Shown here: in pieces, positions 15,880 to 22,614 of the stretch | Position numbering within the stretch: position 1 is the first letter of the stretch | Layout: every line of letters starts with the position of its first letter | Assembly (NCBI GenBank): GCA_003663295.1 | Contig: QMZS01000007.1 | Coordinates: 1 to 22,614 of the forward strand | Source: Candidatus Aenigmatarchaeota archaeon | Lineage (GTDB): Archaea; Aenigmatarchaeota; Aenigmatarchaeia; QMZS01 | Direction: 5' to 3' | DNA length: 22,614 bases | Program-made: the position numbers and the translations under genes | The notes under the pieces: model-generated | The model's database searches: none | Seen by the model: the letters and a program-made list of their open reading frames with translations, nothing else | What the model was told of the DNA's origin: nothing

Positions 15880-16902
15880 CTAAGAGTTCTCGGATTTTTT
15901 CGGGTAATCCTGCTTATAAGCTTCTTTCGGGTCTTTTTTATATTCTATAATCTGTTCCTTTGTATACCCCTCGATATGACCTTTTAAAATATCTTTGTGG
16001 TTAAAATTCTCTAATCGCAGGTCTTTCACGGGTTTTTCAATATTTTCTGAATAATCCTTAGGGGTTTCCTCCAAAGGTTCACCAGAATAATTATCATTAG
16101 CCCCATTTGAATAATCTCCTTCCGAACTATTATTCTCAGGTAAAACGCAGGAATTGTTTAGGGAATTGACAATTTTGACTTCTCCAGAATAACCAGAATT
16201 TTCTTTAATTAAATTCTTTGAATAATTCGTTATTGGTTTTGATTCCGCGACTTTTTCCTGAAAAATATTCTCCTGTTTGCGTTTCGGAGCAATATTCCTA
16301 AAGTGCAATTCTTGATTTTTAACTTTTTCCAAATCTACATCATCAATTTTAAATTCTTTGGGTTCAATTCCTTCGTTGCATAACAACGGGGTATTATTTT
16401 GCTTCGCAAAAGATATATCATTTTTGAAGACGCTTGTGCTATTTAAAGAGCGAGTGTTTTCTTCCACAAGAGACGTATTTATAAGCATAGTGTCAATTTC
16501 TTCGTGTGTTGCAATCCTGTTACCTCCGGAAGTCCTCACAAAAGTATTTTCCTGGGATTTAAAATAAACCGGTTTATTTTCTGAAGGTGGGATATAAAAT
16601 GCCAAAAGAATCTTTCGGTTCAACCGGTATTTTATGCATTTAATATTTACTTTCTGATTCAACTCAGCATCTTTCAACAATGATGAAAATTCGTGTTTAA
16701 GTCCCTGCGGTTCTGGGATTCCAATAACTTCATAATTTCCGGGGGTTTTTTTAGCTCCAAAAACAATCCAGCCCCCCGCAGTATTTGAAAATGCGCTTAC
16801 TGATTCCAGACTATTTTTTAAACTGGCTTTATTTATTTCCCTGACCTCAAAATCCTCCCACTCAAGGTCATTCAACAGTCCAACAAATTCAGATTTATTC
16901 AT
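15880..16902 (-). CDS. AlbA_2 (Schlafen-type) domain protein with Asn/Ser-rich tail
   Basis: 340 residues. Residues 12-140 form an AlbA_2 domain: E14 and E19 (EWEDFEVRE) at the spacing of the E(x4)E pair in Schlafen-type sites, then SVSAFSNTAGGWIVFGA (35-50), VIGIPEP, and FVRTSGGNRIATHEEI (121-136). Such domains bind nucleic acid; in Schlafens they cleave tRNA, and in bacterial and archaeal proteins they are often called ATP-dependent or transcriptional regulators. The usual winged-helix C-terminus is missing. Instead, residues 145-300 are low-complexity, with five tyrosine-serine motifs (NYSKN, GYSGE, DYSNG, NYSGE, DYSEN), and the end is charged. It starts at ATG 16902, 17 bp after the PIN-KH protein stop, so the two are almost certainly cotranscribed. 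Whether it has catalytic activity is unknown. Confidence 0.75.
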   Translation of the reverse strand: MNKSEFVGLLNDLEWEDFEVREINKASLKNSLESVSAFSNTAGGWIVFGAKKTPGNYEVIGIPEPQGLKHEFSSLLKDAELNQKVNIKCIKYRLNRKILLAFYIPPSENKPVYFKSQENTFVRTSGGNRIATHEEIDTMLINTSLVEENTRSLNSTSVFKNDISFAKQNNTPLLCNEGIEPKEFKIDDVDLEKVKNQELHFRNIAPKRKQENIFQEKVAESKPITNYSKNLIKENSGYSGEVKIVNSLNNSCVLPENNSSEGDYSNGANDNYSGEPLEETPKDYSENIEKPVKDLRLENFNHKDILKGHIEGYTKEQIIEYKKDPKEAYKQDYPKKSENS

Positions 16903-16919
16903 ATTTTAATTCTAAAGAT

Positions 16920-18482
16920 TTACTGTTCAAGAATATCTAGATGAGCCTTAAGTTTGGTTTCTAGCTTATCTATCCCTTTTCCCCCGCGACCGATTAATTT
17001 AGCAATTATTCTTTTATTAACGTAAACCCTATAGCCATTTCCTGAAATATATTCTATTGTCGCATTTTTATCATATTTACCGATTTCTTTTTTTATGTTT
17101 TTAAGTTTTTTTTCTATTTCTTTTTCGTCAAACTCTTCAATAGGAATAACAATAGTTTCTTCTCCGAAAGAATAAATTTCATATTCAAGTTTTCCAGTTT
17201 CAAATGACCTTATTTCCATTAAAGGTCTTGCAAGGTCAGAATCCCGCATCCCGGTAGGAACTCTTACTATTAAATCTGTGGAATAAACATCTTCAATTTT
17301 GCCGTCTTTCACAAATATTATTGTATCTACAATATTATGAAGCATCCCAAGTTCAACTTTATTAACAAATCTTTGGATGGAATCAATCGGCTGGGAAGCG
17401 TGAATTACTCCGACCATTCCAACTCCGGCCAGTCTTAAATCACTGAAAATCTTAAAGTCAAAGGAGGTTCTTATCTCATCAAAAATTGTGTAATCGGGTC
17501 TAACCAATAATAATATTTCCGCGGTCTTTGCAAAAGATTTTGCCAATGGCGCGTACTGGGTGATTTTTTCATTAACCTGCAAATCTCTTGGCTGTTCCAT
17601 AGTCTTTACAATTTTATTCTGTTTTTGATAAAATTCAGCCAGACTTGCCGCCAATGTTGATTTTCCGCTTCCCGGAGGACCTGAAATAAGAATACCTCCT
17701 GCCTTATTAGTTATTCTCTTTTTAAGTTTCTCTGAAAGTTCATAATCATCAATGCTTAATTTCGCTATTGGCCGCACAATAGTTATTTCTTCGGAATCTG
17801 AAAAAGGTGGTCTTGTAATCGAGATTCTCATATCCCTTATCTGCAAAACCATTGCCCCATATTCCTCAAATTCAACAAAAGCAAAATTCTTTCCCCGGAT
17901 TTCCTTGAGGATGCTGGACGCAAGTTGCTCAAATTTTGATTTTGAAAGTTTTTCTTTCCCAACTTTTTTTAAGTCCCATTTTCCAGGGTGTCCTCTTTTT
18001 GCCAGAGGAATGCAATTTACCTTAAAATGCAATGACATTGTATCTTTTGTAAGTAATTTTAAAAATTTAAGATCTGCTTTTTTATGATGGGTTTTTATGA
18101 ATTTTACTTTTACTCCAAAAACTTCCGCAACAAGAGCCTGCACAAAATCCCTTGTATATAATGTTGCTTTGTGTTTCTGCGCAAGTTCTCTTATTAACGC
18201 ATCAATTCTCCCTTTCTTTGCTAGTTTTATTTCTTCTATTGTTGGCTTCCTCCCCACAAATTCAAGTTTTACATTTCGTTTCCTTAATTCCTTTATCTCT
18301 TCCAGACCCAAAAAACCTATTTCCTTACCCTTGTTTGCCTGAGCCTGAAGTTCATCAATGACAAATTCAGGAACAAGAATCTTTATTTTTTTTAATTGTC
18401 CGTCATCAATTAATTCAGTAAGTTTTTTTGAAATCAATACTGAAGTGTCAGGCACAATTAGATCTTCTTTTCCGAAATTCAT
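16920..18482 (-). CDS. PIN-domain / PilT-like ATPase / KH-domain protein (COG1855 type)
   Basis: 520 residues, a typical archaeal architecture. An N-terminal PIN domain (about 8-130) carries acidic residues, starting with VPDTSV (D12) and including D94 and D116. The middle is a secretion-type (PilT/VirB11-like) ATPase with Walker A PPGSGKST (K274), a Walker B-like TIFDEI, and GVIHASQPIDSIQRF. A C-terminal KH domain follows, with GxxG in LIGRGGKGIDKLE (about 496-508). The family is conserved in archaea and thought to bind or cut RNA with an ATP-driven ring; no exact role is established. ATG 18482 starts MNFGKEDLIV. It lies 17 bp ahead of the AlbA_2 gene. No membrane segments are seen. Confidence 0.93.
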   Translation of the reverse strand: MNFGKEDLIVPDTSVLISKKLTELIDDGQLKKIKILVPEFVIDELQAQANKGKEIGFLGLEEIKELRKRNVKLEFVGRKPTIEEIKLAKKGRIDALIRELAQKHKATLYTRDFVQALVAEVFGVKVKFIKTHHKKADLKFLKLLTKDTMSLHFKVNCIPLAKRGHPGKWDLKKVGKEKLSKSKFEQLASSILKEIRGKNFAFVEFEEYGAMVLQIRDMRISITRPPFSDSEEITIVRPIAKLSIDDYELSEKLKKRITNKAGGILISGPPGSGKSTLAASLAEFYQKQNKIVKTMEQPRDLQVNEKITQYAPLAKSFAKTAEILLLVRPDYTIFDEIRTSFDFKIFSDLRLAGVGMVGVIHASQPIDSIQRFVNKVELGMLHNIVDTIIFVKDGKIEDVYSTDLIVRVPTGMRDSDLARPLMEIRSFETGKLEYEIYSFGEETIVIPIEEFDEKEIEKKLKNIKKEIGKYDKNATIEYISGNGYRVYVNKRIIAKLIGRGGKGIDKLETKLKAHLDILEQ

Positions 18483-18553
18483 AATAAATCTGAATAAATT
18501 AAAAGATAAAGAAAAATTTGAATAAAATTCCCCAATTCAGAGTGACGAGGTAT

Positions 18554-18636
18554 TTAAGAGTAAAATTCCTTGCCTCCATAACCATCTTCGCTATGCTCCA
18601 AAAACTTCTTTATCCGAGAAGTTAAGAATTCTATTT
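18554..18636 (-). other. Hairpin and open remnant downstream of the reductase gene
   Basis: Directly after the reductase stop, AACTTC (18603-18608) and GAAGTT (18618-18623) form a 6-bp hairpin with a 9-nt loop. In the minus strand a frame without a start codon reads through here and ends in KKFLEHSEDGYGGKEFYS with TAA at 18554-18556. This segment is more GC-rich and codon-like than ordinary spacer. It may be a gene remnant or part of a dispersed intergenic element. The hairpin could also end the reductase transcript. Confidence 0.3.
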
Positions 18637-19710
18637 TTAACCTTTTATCAGATATTTAAGAAAAACATTTACTGTAAAAGAACTCACCAAATTATATTTG
18701 ATTGCAAACTCAAACATTCTTAATCGCCTGCTGCTTGTTTTAATATCCGTAATAAAAGGCTTGCAAATAGAATTATATTTTTTAAACATCTTTAAGGAAA
18801 AATCATCATTTTTTATAGCTTCATTGCACAATATTGCTGCGGCTTTGCCGCTTCGGATGGCTAGCTCTATCCCAGCTCCAAAAATAGAATACACAAAACC
18901 TCCTGCATCTCCGCACAAAAGCGCTCTTTTTTTGTAAGGTTTTTTTAATAATTCTGTGGGTATCATATGCGCCTGAACCTCCTTTGATTCAAATCCAAGT
19001 TGTTGCGCAAAATTGTCAAATCTATCTCTAAGTTTATCTGACCTTGATAATCTGCATCCAATCCCAATATTAACGCACCCATTTTTTGGGAAAATCCAAC
19101 CATACCCGCTAAAATCAGAATAAACATATATTAAAATATCTTTTCCAAATCTTTTTTCAATTTCTTTGTTGCTCATCTTTATCTCGGATTTAATTGCAAG
19201 CGACACCTCATTTATATTCCATCCCTTATTTAATCCTGTTTTCTTTGCAACAATACTGTTCACTCCATCAGCCCCGATAATAATTTTTGAATTGAACGAA
19301 CCTTTTTCAGTAACAACATGCACTTTATTCTCACCAATTTCAATATCATTTACTTTGCATTTATCAATCACTTTTGCCCCAGCTTTAATTGCTCTCTTTG
19401 TAATAAAATAATCTAATTTCTTTCTGGAAAACAAAAAAGAAGTGTATTTGAAAGTACGAATGGGTTTTCCATTAAAATAAAACTTAAAACAATCAGATTT
19501 TCTTTCTATAATTTTGGTGACTGCAGGTCCGCAAACCTTCGGTTTTTCTATTATAGTACACATCCCCCCGCAGGGTTTATCCCGCGGCAGTTTTTCTTTT
19601 TCAAGAAGCAGAGTTTTTAATCCATACTCGGCACATTTCTCAGCGGCTGAACTTCCGCCAGGTCCCGCCCCAACAATAATTACATCATAAAAATTTTCCT
19701 GAGAGTTCAT
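18637..19710 (-). CDS. Geranylgeranyl reductase family flavoprotein
   Basis: 357 residues from ATG 19708-19710 (MNSQENFYDV). A TTG nine bases further upstream is in frame but less likely. GAGPGG at 14-19 binds FAD, with ribose-binding E37. KPCGG (45-49, C47) is the signature of this family, and YGWIFPKNG is the usual substrate-site motif. The second FAD segment, ALLCGDAGGFVYSIFGAGIE, follows. The family reduces isoprenoid double bonds; in archaea it saturates the geranylgeranyl chains of ether lipids at the membrane. It may also act on menaquinone-type or chlorophyll-type isoprenoids elsewhere, but no such pathway is seen. A CDP-alcohol transferase nearby (22118) supports a lipid role. Confidence 0.88.
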   Translation of the reverse strand: MNSQENFYDVIIVGAGPGGSSAAEKCAEYGLKTLLLEKEKLPRDKPCGGMCTIIEKPKVCGPAVTKIIERKSDCFKFYFNGKPIRTFKYTSFLFSRKKLDYFITKRAIKAGAKVIDKCKVNDIEIGENKVHVVTEKGSFNSKIIIGADGVNSIVAKKTGLNKGWNINEVSLAIKSEIKMSNKEIEKRFGKDILIYVYSDFSGYGWIFPKNGCVNIGIGCRLSRSDKLRDRFDNFAQQLGFESKEVQAHMIPTELLKKPYKKRALLCGDAGGFVYSIFGAGIELAIRSGKAAAILCNEAIKNDDFSLKMFKKYNSICKPFITDIKTSSRRLRMFEFAIKYNLVSSFTVNVFLKYLIKG

Positions 19711-19779
19711 AATTAACAAGGATTTTAATCCCTAAATTCCCCCAGTGGAAAGAAATATAAAATATTTTTATGAACTAAT

Positions 19780-20540
19780 TTATAAACCTGAGTCCAACCA
19801 TTCAGTTTTCACTTTTTCAAACCTTGTTTCATATTCAGGATGTTTTTCTATAAGTTTTTCAGTTCTGGGTATTAAATTTTCATCGCCATGAGATATTGCA
19901 TCTAAATAAGATTCAATCAATCTAGTTTCACCTTTTTCCACAGCACCATTAAATTCAGATTTATATTCTGGAAATACTCTTAAAAATGATTCTGTTAAAT
20001 AAGAATCAGGAGCTACACCATCTTTTATATATTCTAATTGTACTCTAAATTTTTTGAGTGCAATTGGCTTACCTGTTAATATAGCTTCATCAAATTTAGA
20101 GCTATATTAGGATGTTCTTTCATAAGTTCACTATCTGGATTAAGTAATTTTGAATAATCCCCTTTTTCTGCTCTGGATATCATAGATTCAATCGCAGGAG
20201 TCTCACCGAGTTCTAATGCGTAATTAAGTGTTTTTTGATATTCAGGATGTTTTTTTAGAAGCGGTGTTGCTGGCAATTGACTTTCTAATGATCCTGAAGA
20301 TATACGATTAATATACCCTTCAAGCATGGCTTTCTCCAATTCAGAAACATAATACTCAGATTCTTCATTTTTTTGTGTATTTTCACCAAGCACAGGTTCT
20401 GAGTTTAATCTATTAATATAAGCATCATAGTGTTTTGCAAGTTTTGCAACATAGGGCACTCTAGGCAATTCACCTTTTCTGATTGCTTCCATACCATTTT
20501 TCAATTTAGACATCTTATAATCATCAATTTCTTTCATCAT
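19780..20540 (-). pseudogene. Helical-repeat protein of unknown family, split by one frameshift
   Basis: The first frame runs from ATG 20540 to TAA at 20076 (154 codons). After HPNIAL the coding signal moves to another frame (KFDEAILTGKP) that stays open to TAA 19780-19782. One extra A in the AAA of GCTCTAAATTT (plus 20095-20097) joins both into a 253-residue protein. It is made of helical repeats of about 44-48 residues, with landmark HPEY/HPN/FPEY/HPEY at about 98, 143, 190 and 234, each followed by a helix, then a GE/GD turn (LELGET, EKGDY, EKGET, SHGDE). The family was not recognised; TPR- or HEAT-like scaffolding is a guess. GGTGAC lies 5 nt before the double ATG. It is frameshifted or carries a one-base error. 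Confidence 0.65.
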
Positions 20541-20545
20541 TTTAA

Positions 20546-20551
20546 GTCACC
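20546..20551 (-). promoter_or_regulatory. Shine-Dalgarno-like site GGTGAC
   Basis: GGTGAC on the minus strand lies 5 nt upstream of the ATG at 20540, complementary to the 3' end of archaeal 16S rRNA. It supports this start. TATA-like tracts (CTATATATG near 20574-20583) lie further upstream. Confidence 0.5.
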
Positions 20552-20596
20552 ACTAATATATAATAATAAAAGGGCATATATAGTTTTCGGTAGTAG

Positions 20597-20620
20597 AATA
20601 TATACTTTTTAGTATATATT
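20597..20620. repeat. Perfect 9-bp inverted repeat with T-rich loop
   Basis: AATATATAC (20597-20605) and GTATATATT (20612-20620) are exact reverse complements around a 6-nt loop, TTTTTA. It lies 6 bp past the end of the truncated thrC frame and about 57 bp upstream of the helical-repeat gene, both on the minus strand. It could be an operator or a transcript end. AT-rich dyads arise by chance more easily, so the function is uncertain. Confidence 0.4.
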
Positions 20621-20626
20621 TTGAGC

Positions 20627-21127
20627 TTATTTTACCTTTAAAGCATTCAAAACAGAAGTTAAATTGGCTTCTATATTCTCTGAAGTATCATATCTATTTA
20701 GTATTGCGCTGGGGTCTTTTAGCACATGTCCTGTAATCATACAAACAATACATTCATCGCAATCAATCTTGCCTTCTTCAGCCAGTTTTCTTATGCCTGC
20801 GATTGGAACTGCGCCTGTGGGTTCTGCCCCAATCCCTTCTAATCTTGCCAGATCTCTTTGCGCATCTAAAATTTCAGTTTCAGTAATTGCCGCAACAAGA
20901 CCTTTAGTTTTATTTATGCATTTTATAGCTCTTGGTCCGTTCAACGGAGATTTTATATCAATACCCCCTGCTATGGTTTTTTCTTCTTTTTTGGAATCTG
21001 TGTTATTATTTATTGAGTCCACTATTGGAGAAACACCCTGCGCCTGGATGCATCCAAATCCCGGAATTTTATCAACAACATCCAAATATTCCATTTCCAA
21101 AAAACCTTTATGGCTGGCAATGATATA
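20627..21127 (-). pseudogene. thrC: Threonine synthase, C-terminal part only
   Basis: The frame reads IIASHKGFLEMEYLDVVDKI, then IQAQGVSPI, TIAGGIDIKSP, ITETEILDAQRDLARLEGI, EPTGAVPIAG and MITGHVLKDPSA. These are the C-terminal landmarks of threonine synthase, the PLP enzyme making threonine from O-phosphohomoserine. The N-terminal half with the PLP-binding lysine is missing, so it cannot be active. In-frame sequence begins near 21124, where homology to a HAD phosphatase ends on the other side. A TTG (21098-21100) is the first possible start but lies within the conserved region. About 165 codons of a usual 350 or more remain. A deletion that fused two former neighbours, or a chimeric assembly join, explains this. 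Confidence 0.75.
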
Positions 21128-21130
21128 ATT

Positions 21131-21579
21131 GGTCTATAGCCAAATTAATTGGAGCTGGATTTGGGCGTTTTCTGAAGTATCATCGCAGGTAATTATAGCA
21201 TCAAAATGCAGTTTTAGATTATTCAATATCTTTTCTGTTCTGTATCTGTCTTTTGTGGTTACAATTGCTGTTTTTATATTTTCATGGTTAAGTTTGTCTA
21301 AAATCTCCCTAACTTGAGGTAAGAGACTCACTTTGAAATTTAAAGGGTTTTTTACATAAAGTTCATCAAAGGAGTTCACTAAGTTTTTGTATTCCGGGTA
21401 GATATCAATAAAGGCTTTTTTATGAGAACAGAAAAAATATTCTTTTTTAGTTCTTCTCTGAGTGGAAGACCCAATTTTTTGAGGGCATCGGTTAAGGCAA
21501 GAGTAACCCCTTCTTTTGAGTCTATAACCACTCCATCCATATCAAATAAAACACCATTTATAACTTTGTTATCAATCAT
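21131..21579 (-). pseudogene. HAD-superfamily phosphatase, frameshifted and truncated
   Basis: ATG 21579 starts MIDNKVINGVLFDMDGVVIDS with HAD motif I (DMDGV). The frame fails after KKNIFSVL, at six A on the plus strand (21432-21437). With one more base it continues in the next frame as SHKKAFIDIYPEY, then VREILDKL and TAIVTTKD (motif II, Thr) to ITCDDTSEN. A second shift near 21168 would restore PNPAPINLAIDQL, the motif III region. Homology ends at about 21130, before motif IV (the DD pair). The protein would have been a subclass I phosphatase such as phosphoglycolate phosphatase; it is now inactive. It starts 17 bp behind the archaetidylserine synthase gene. Confidence 0.75.
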
Positions 21580-21596
21580 AATTAAATAAATATTGA

Positions 21597-22118
21597 TTAA
21601 GGTTTTGCAACCTTTATTGAGGATATCATCATAAAAGATGGAATGAAATAGAATATTAAAAGCCAGTTAAGGTTTAGGGATAATTCCAGTAATGTGAAAT
21701 AGATTAATGGCAGAATAATAGTGTATGAAACAGGCAGTCCTTCATAGCACCCGTCTTTTGTCCCGCAGATGGCGAATCTTGCAAGCCTCGCAACTCCACA
21801 CATAACAAATAATGTAAATACCCCCATTGCGAGGTAATTGGTTAGACCCGCGGAATAACCAAAAATAATTGGAACTATGAGATAAAGCACAACATCAGCG
21901 AGGTTATCAAGTTCAACTCCAAACCTACCTTCTCTTTTAATAGCTCTTGCAACTCTGCCATCCAAGTAATCGCAGAGCGCAGATATGAAAATAAATATTG
22001 TTGCCAGAACTAAATCCATTTTTAAAGCCGAAAATATTGCGAGTATGGAGAAAGCAAGTCCCGCAAGTGTGACCATGTCTGGGAGGGCAAAATGTGCTCT
22101 CAAATCATCGTAAACCAT
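21597..22118 (-). CDS. CDP-alcohol phosphatidyltransferase, archaetidylserine synthase-like
   Basis: 173 residues with about six membrane helices. The catalytic motif is complete: D50, D53, G54, A57, R58, G67, D71 and D75 (CDYLDGRVAR, then FGVELDNLAD). ARLARFA and YEGLPVSYT after it are typical of the PssA group, which condenses CDP-diacylglycerol, or CDP-archaeol in archaea, with L-serine. The product would be archaetidylserine, made in the cell membrane. Inositol- or glycerol-type relatives are less likely because of the EGLPVSYT segment. ATG 22118 follows the methyltransferase-like gene by 45 bp, and the HAD remnant follows by 17 bp, so the genes form a minus-strand operon. Together with the reductase at 18637 it points to some ether-lipid synthesis. 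Confidence 0.88.
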   Translation of the reverse strand: MVYDDLRAHFALPDMVTLAGLAFSILAIFSALKMDLVLATIFIFISALCDYLDGRVARAIKREGRFGVELDNLADVVLYLIVPIIFGYSAGLTNYLAMGVFTLFVMCGVARLARFAICGTKDGCYEGLPVSYTIILPLIYFTLLELSLNLNWLLIFYFIPSFMMISSIKVAKP

Positions 22119-22163
22119 ATATAAGTTATTTTTATTAAAATATCAGTTGGATTAAAAGGGTTA

Positions 22164-22614
22164 TTAGATGAAGAAAGGGGTTTTTTCAATATATTTTTTG
22201 TATTCCGGGGATTTTTTTAGAATCTCTTTCTCTTCTGTCACGCATACGCGGATGTATTTATAGATTAGGATTGGAGCGAAGATTACTGTGAGGATTGTTG
22301 GCCACGCAACAAGCCACCCGAGTATGATTAGGATAAAACCGAGGTATTGGGGATGTCTTGAATATTTGTATATCCCGTTTGCCACGAATTTGTTTTGTTT
22401 GATGTTTTTGTACAGGGTGAGCCATCCAAAAGAGATTAGGAATCCTCCGATAAACATTAAAATTAATCCATAACTCATCGCCATATCCATGGCAAAGCCA
22501 ACCCCGAAAACCTTGAATGAAACTATGGTTGCTGGGAGATTGGTTGCGGTGAAAAAGTATTTTGAGGCAAAAAGAATTGTTAAAGGTATCCCGTACATTT
22601 CCACGAACAGGGAA
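22164..22614 (-). CDS. Isoprenylcysteine carboxyl methyltransferase-like membrane protein (partial)
   Basis: About 150 codons are visible. The frame is open to the right edge, and upstream of the GTG at 22602-22604 it continues SLFVEMYGIP, part of a membrane helix typical of this family, so the start probably lies outside. YKYSRHPQYLGF is the conserved ICMT/PEMT motif that contacts S-adenosylmethionine, and VTEEKEILKKSPEYKKY near the end is the usual C-terminal segment. Four or more membrane helices are present. Relatives methylate prenyl-cysteine or phospholipids; the substrate here is unknown. The neighbouring archaetidylserine synthase makes a lipid substrate possible. Confidence 0.8.
   Translation of the reverse strand, partial: SLFVEMYGIPLTILFASKYFFTATNLPATIVSFKVFGVGFAMDMAMSYGLILMFIGGFLISFGWLTLYKNIKQNKFVANGIYKYSRHPQYLGFILIILGWLVAWPTILTVIFAPILIYKYIRVCVTEEKEILKKSPEYKKYIEKTPFFI

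Noticed and set aside
20679..21183. Direct 13-bp repeat TCTGAAGTATCAT at 20679 and 21171 flanking the threonine synthase remnant.
   Set aside because: It encodes DTSE in both genes, is not at the deletion junction, and a few 13-bp matches are expected by chance in 22 kb.

Overview
The window is visibly AT-rich and almost certainly archaeal. Its markers are a ribosomal protein L32e, a type 2 methionine aminopeptidase, a PIN-ATPase-KH protein of the archaeal COG1855 type, an archaeal peroxiredoxin with a C-terminal cysteine pair, a geranylgeranyl-reductase-like flavoprotein and a CDP-alcohol (archaetidylserine-type) phosphatidyltransferase. Short genes, a lysine-rich tail on L32e, an L32e outside the usual ribosomal operon and many decayed small genes suggest a DPANN-like lineage (Woesearchaeota/Pacearchaeota-like). 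That placement is inference. No tRNA, rRNA, CRISPR array, transposase or phage gene was recognised.

Layout. 1-700: the N-terminal part of a HerA-like ATPase leaves the left edge, followed by a GC-rich palindromic element. 700-3960 (+): FAD-dependent dehydrogenase with a CxxCxxCxxxC cluster, a small frameshifted gene, a YfcE/MJ0936-like phosphoesterase and a GalT/HIT-like protein. 4000-7950: peroxiredoxin (-) diverging from a 100-residue orphan and a Ca2+-type P-ATPase (+), with mirrored TATA-like boxes and an 11-bp inverted repeat between them. 7970-10305 (-): CPA2/KefB-like antiporter behind a broken gene with an in-frame stop and a perfect 54-bp tandem duplication. 10362-12497 (+): methionine aminopeptidase, L32e and a PAP2-like membrane protein. 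12717-14848 (-): NIF3-family protein and seryl-tRNA synthetase. 14894-18482 (-): a decayed zinc-ribbon gene, three perfect 35-bp repeats, a 70-residue membrane-type protein, an AlbA_2/Schlafen-type protein and the PIN-ATPase-KH protein. 18637-22614 (-): geranylgeranyl reductase, a frameshifted helical-repeat gene, a truncated threonine synthase joined to a truncated HAD phosphatase, archaetidylserine synthase and an isoprenylcysteine-methyltransferase-like membrane enzyme cut by the right edge.

How the genes work together. Housekeeping functions (translation, N-terminal Met removal, ion homeostasis, peroxide defence, ether-lipid tailoring) are intact. Accessory genes between them are often broken: five or six loci carry frameshifts, in-frame stops or truncations, several at homopolymer runs. 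Genes with equally long or longer A-runs, such as the P-type ATPase, are intact, which favours real decay over base-calling error. Read mapping would have to confirm this.

No clear-cut new defence or metabolic system is visible. The best candidates for new biology are the PIN-KH / AlbA_2 / small membrane protein operon with its 35-bp repeats, the helical-repeat family with HPEY-type motifs, and the shared control region between peroxiredoxin and the 100-residue orphan.
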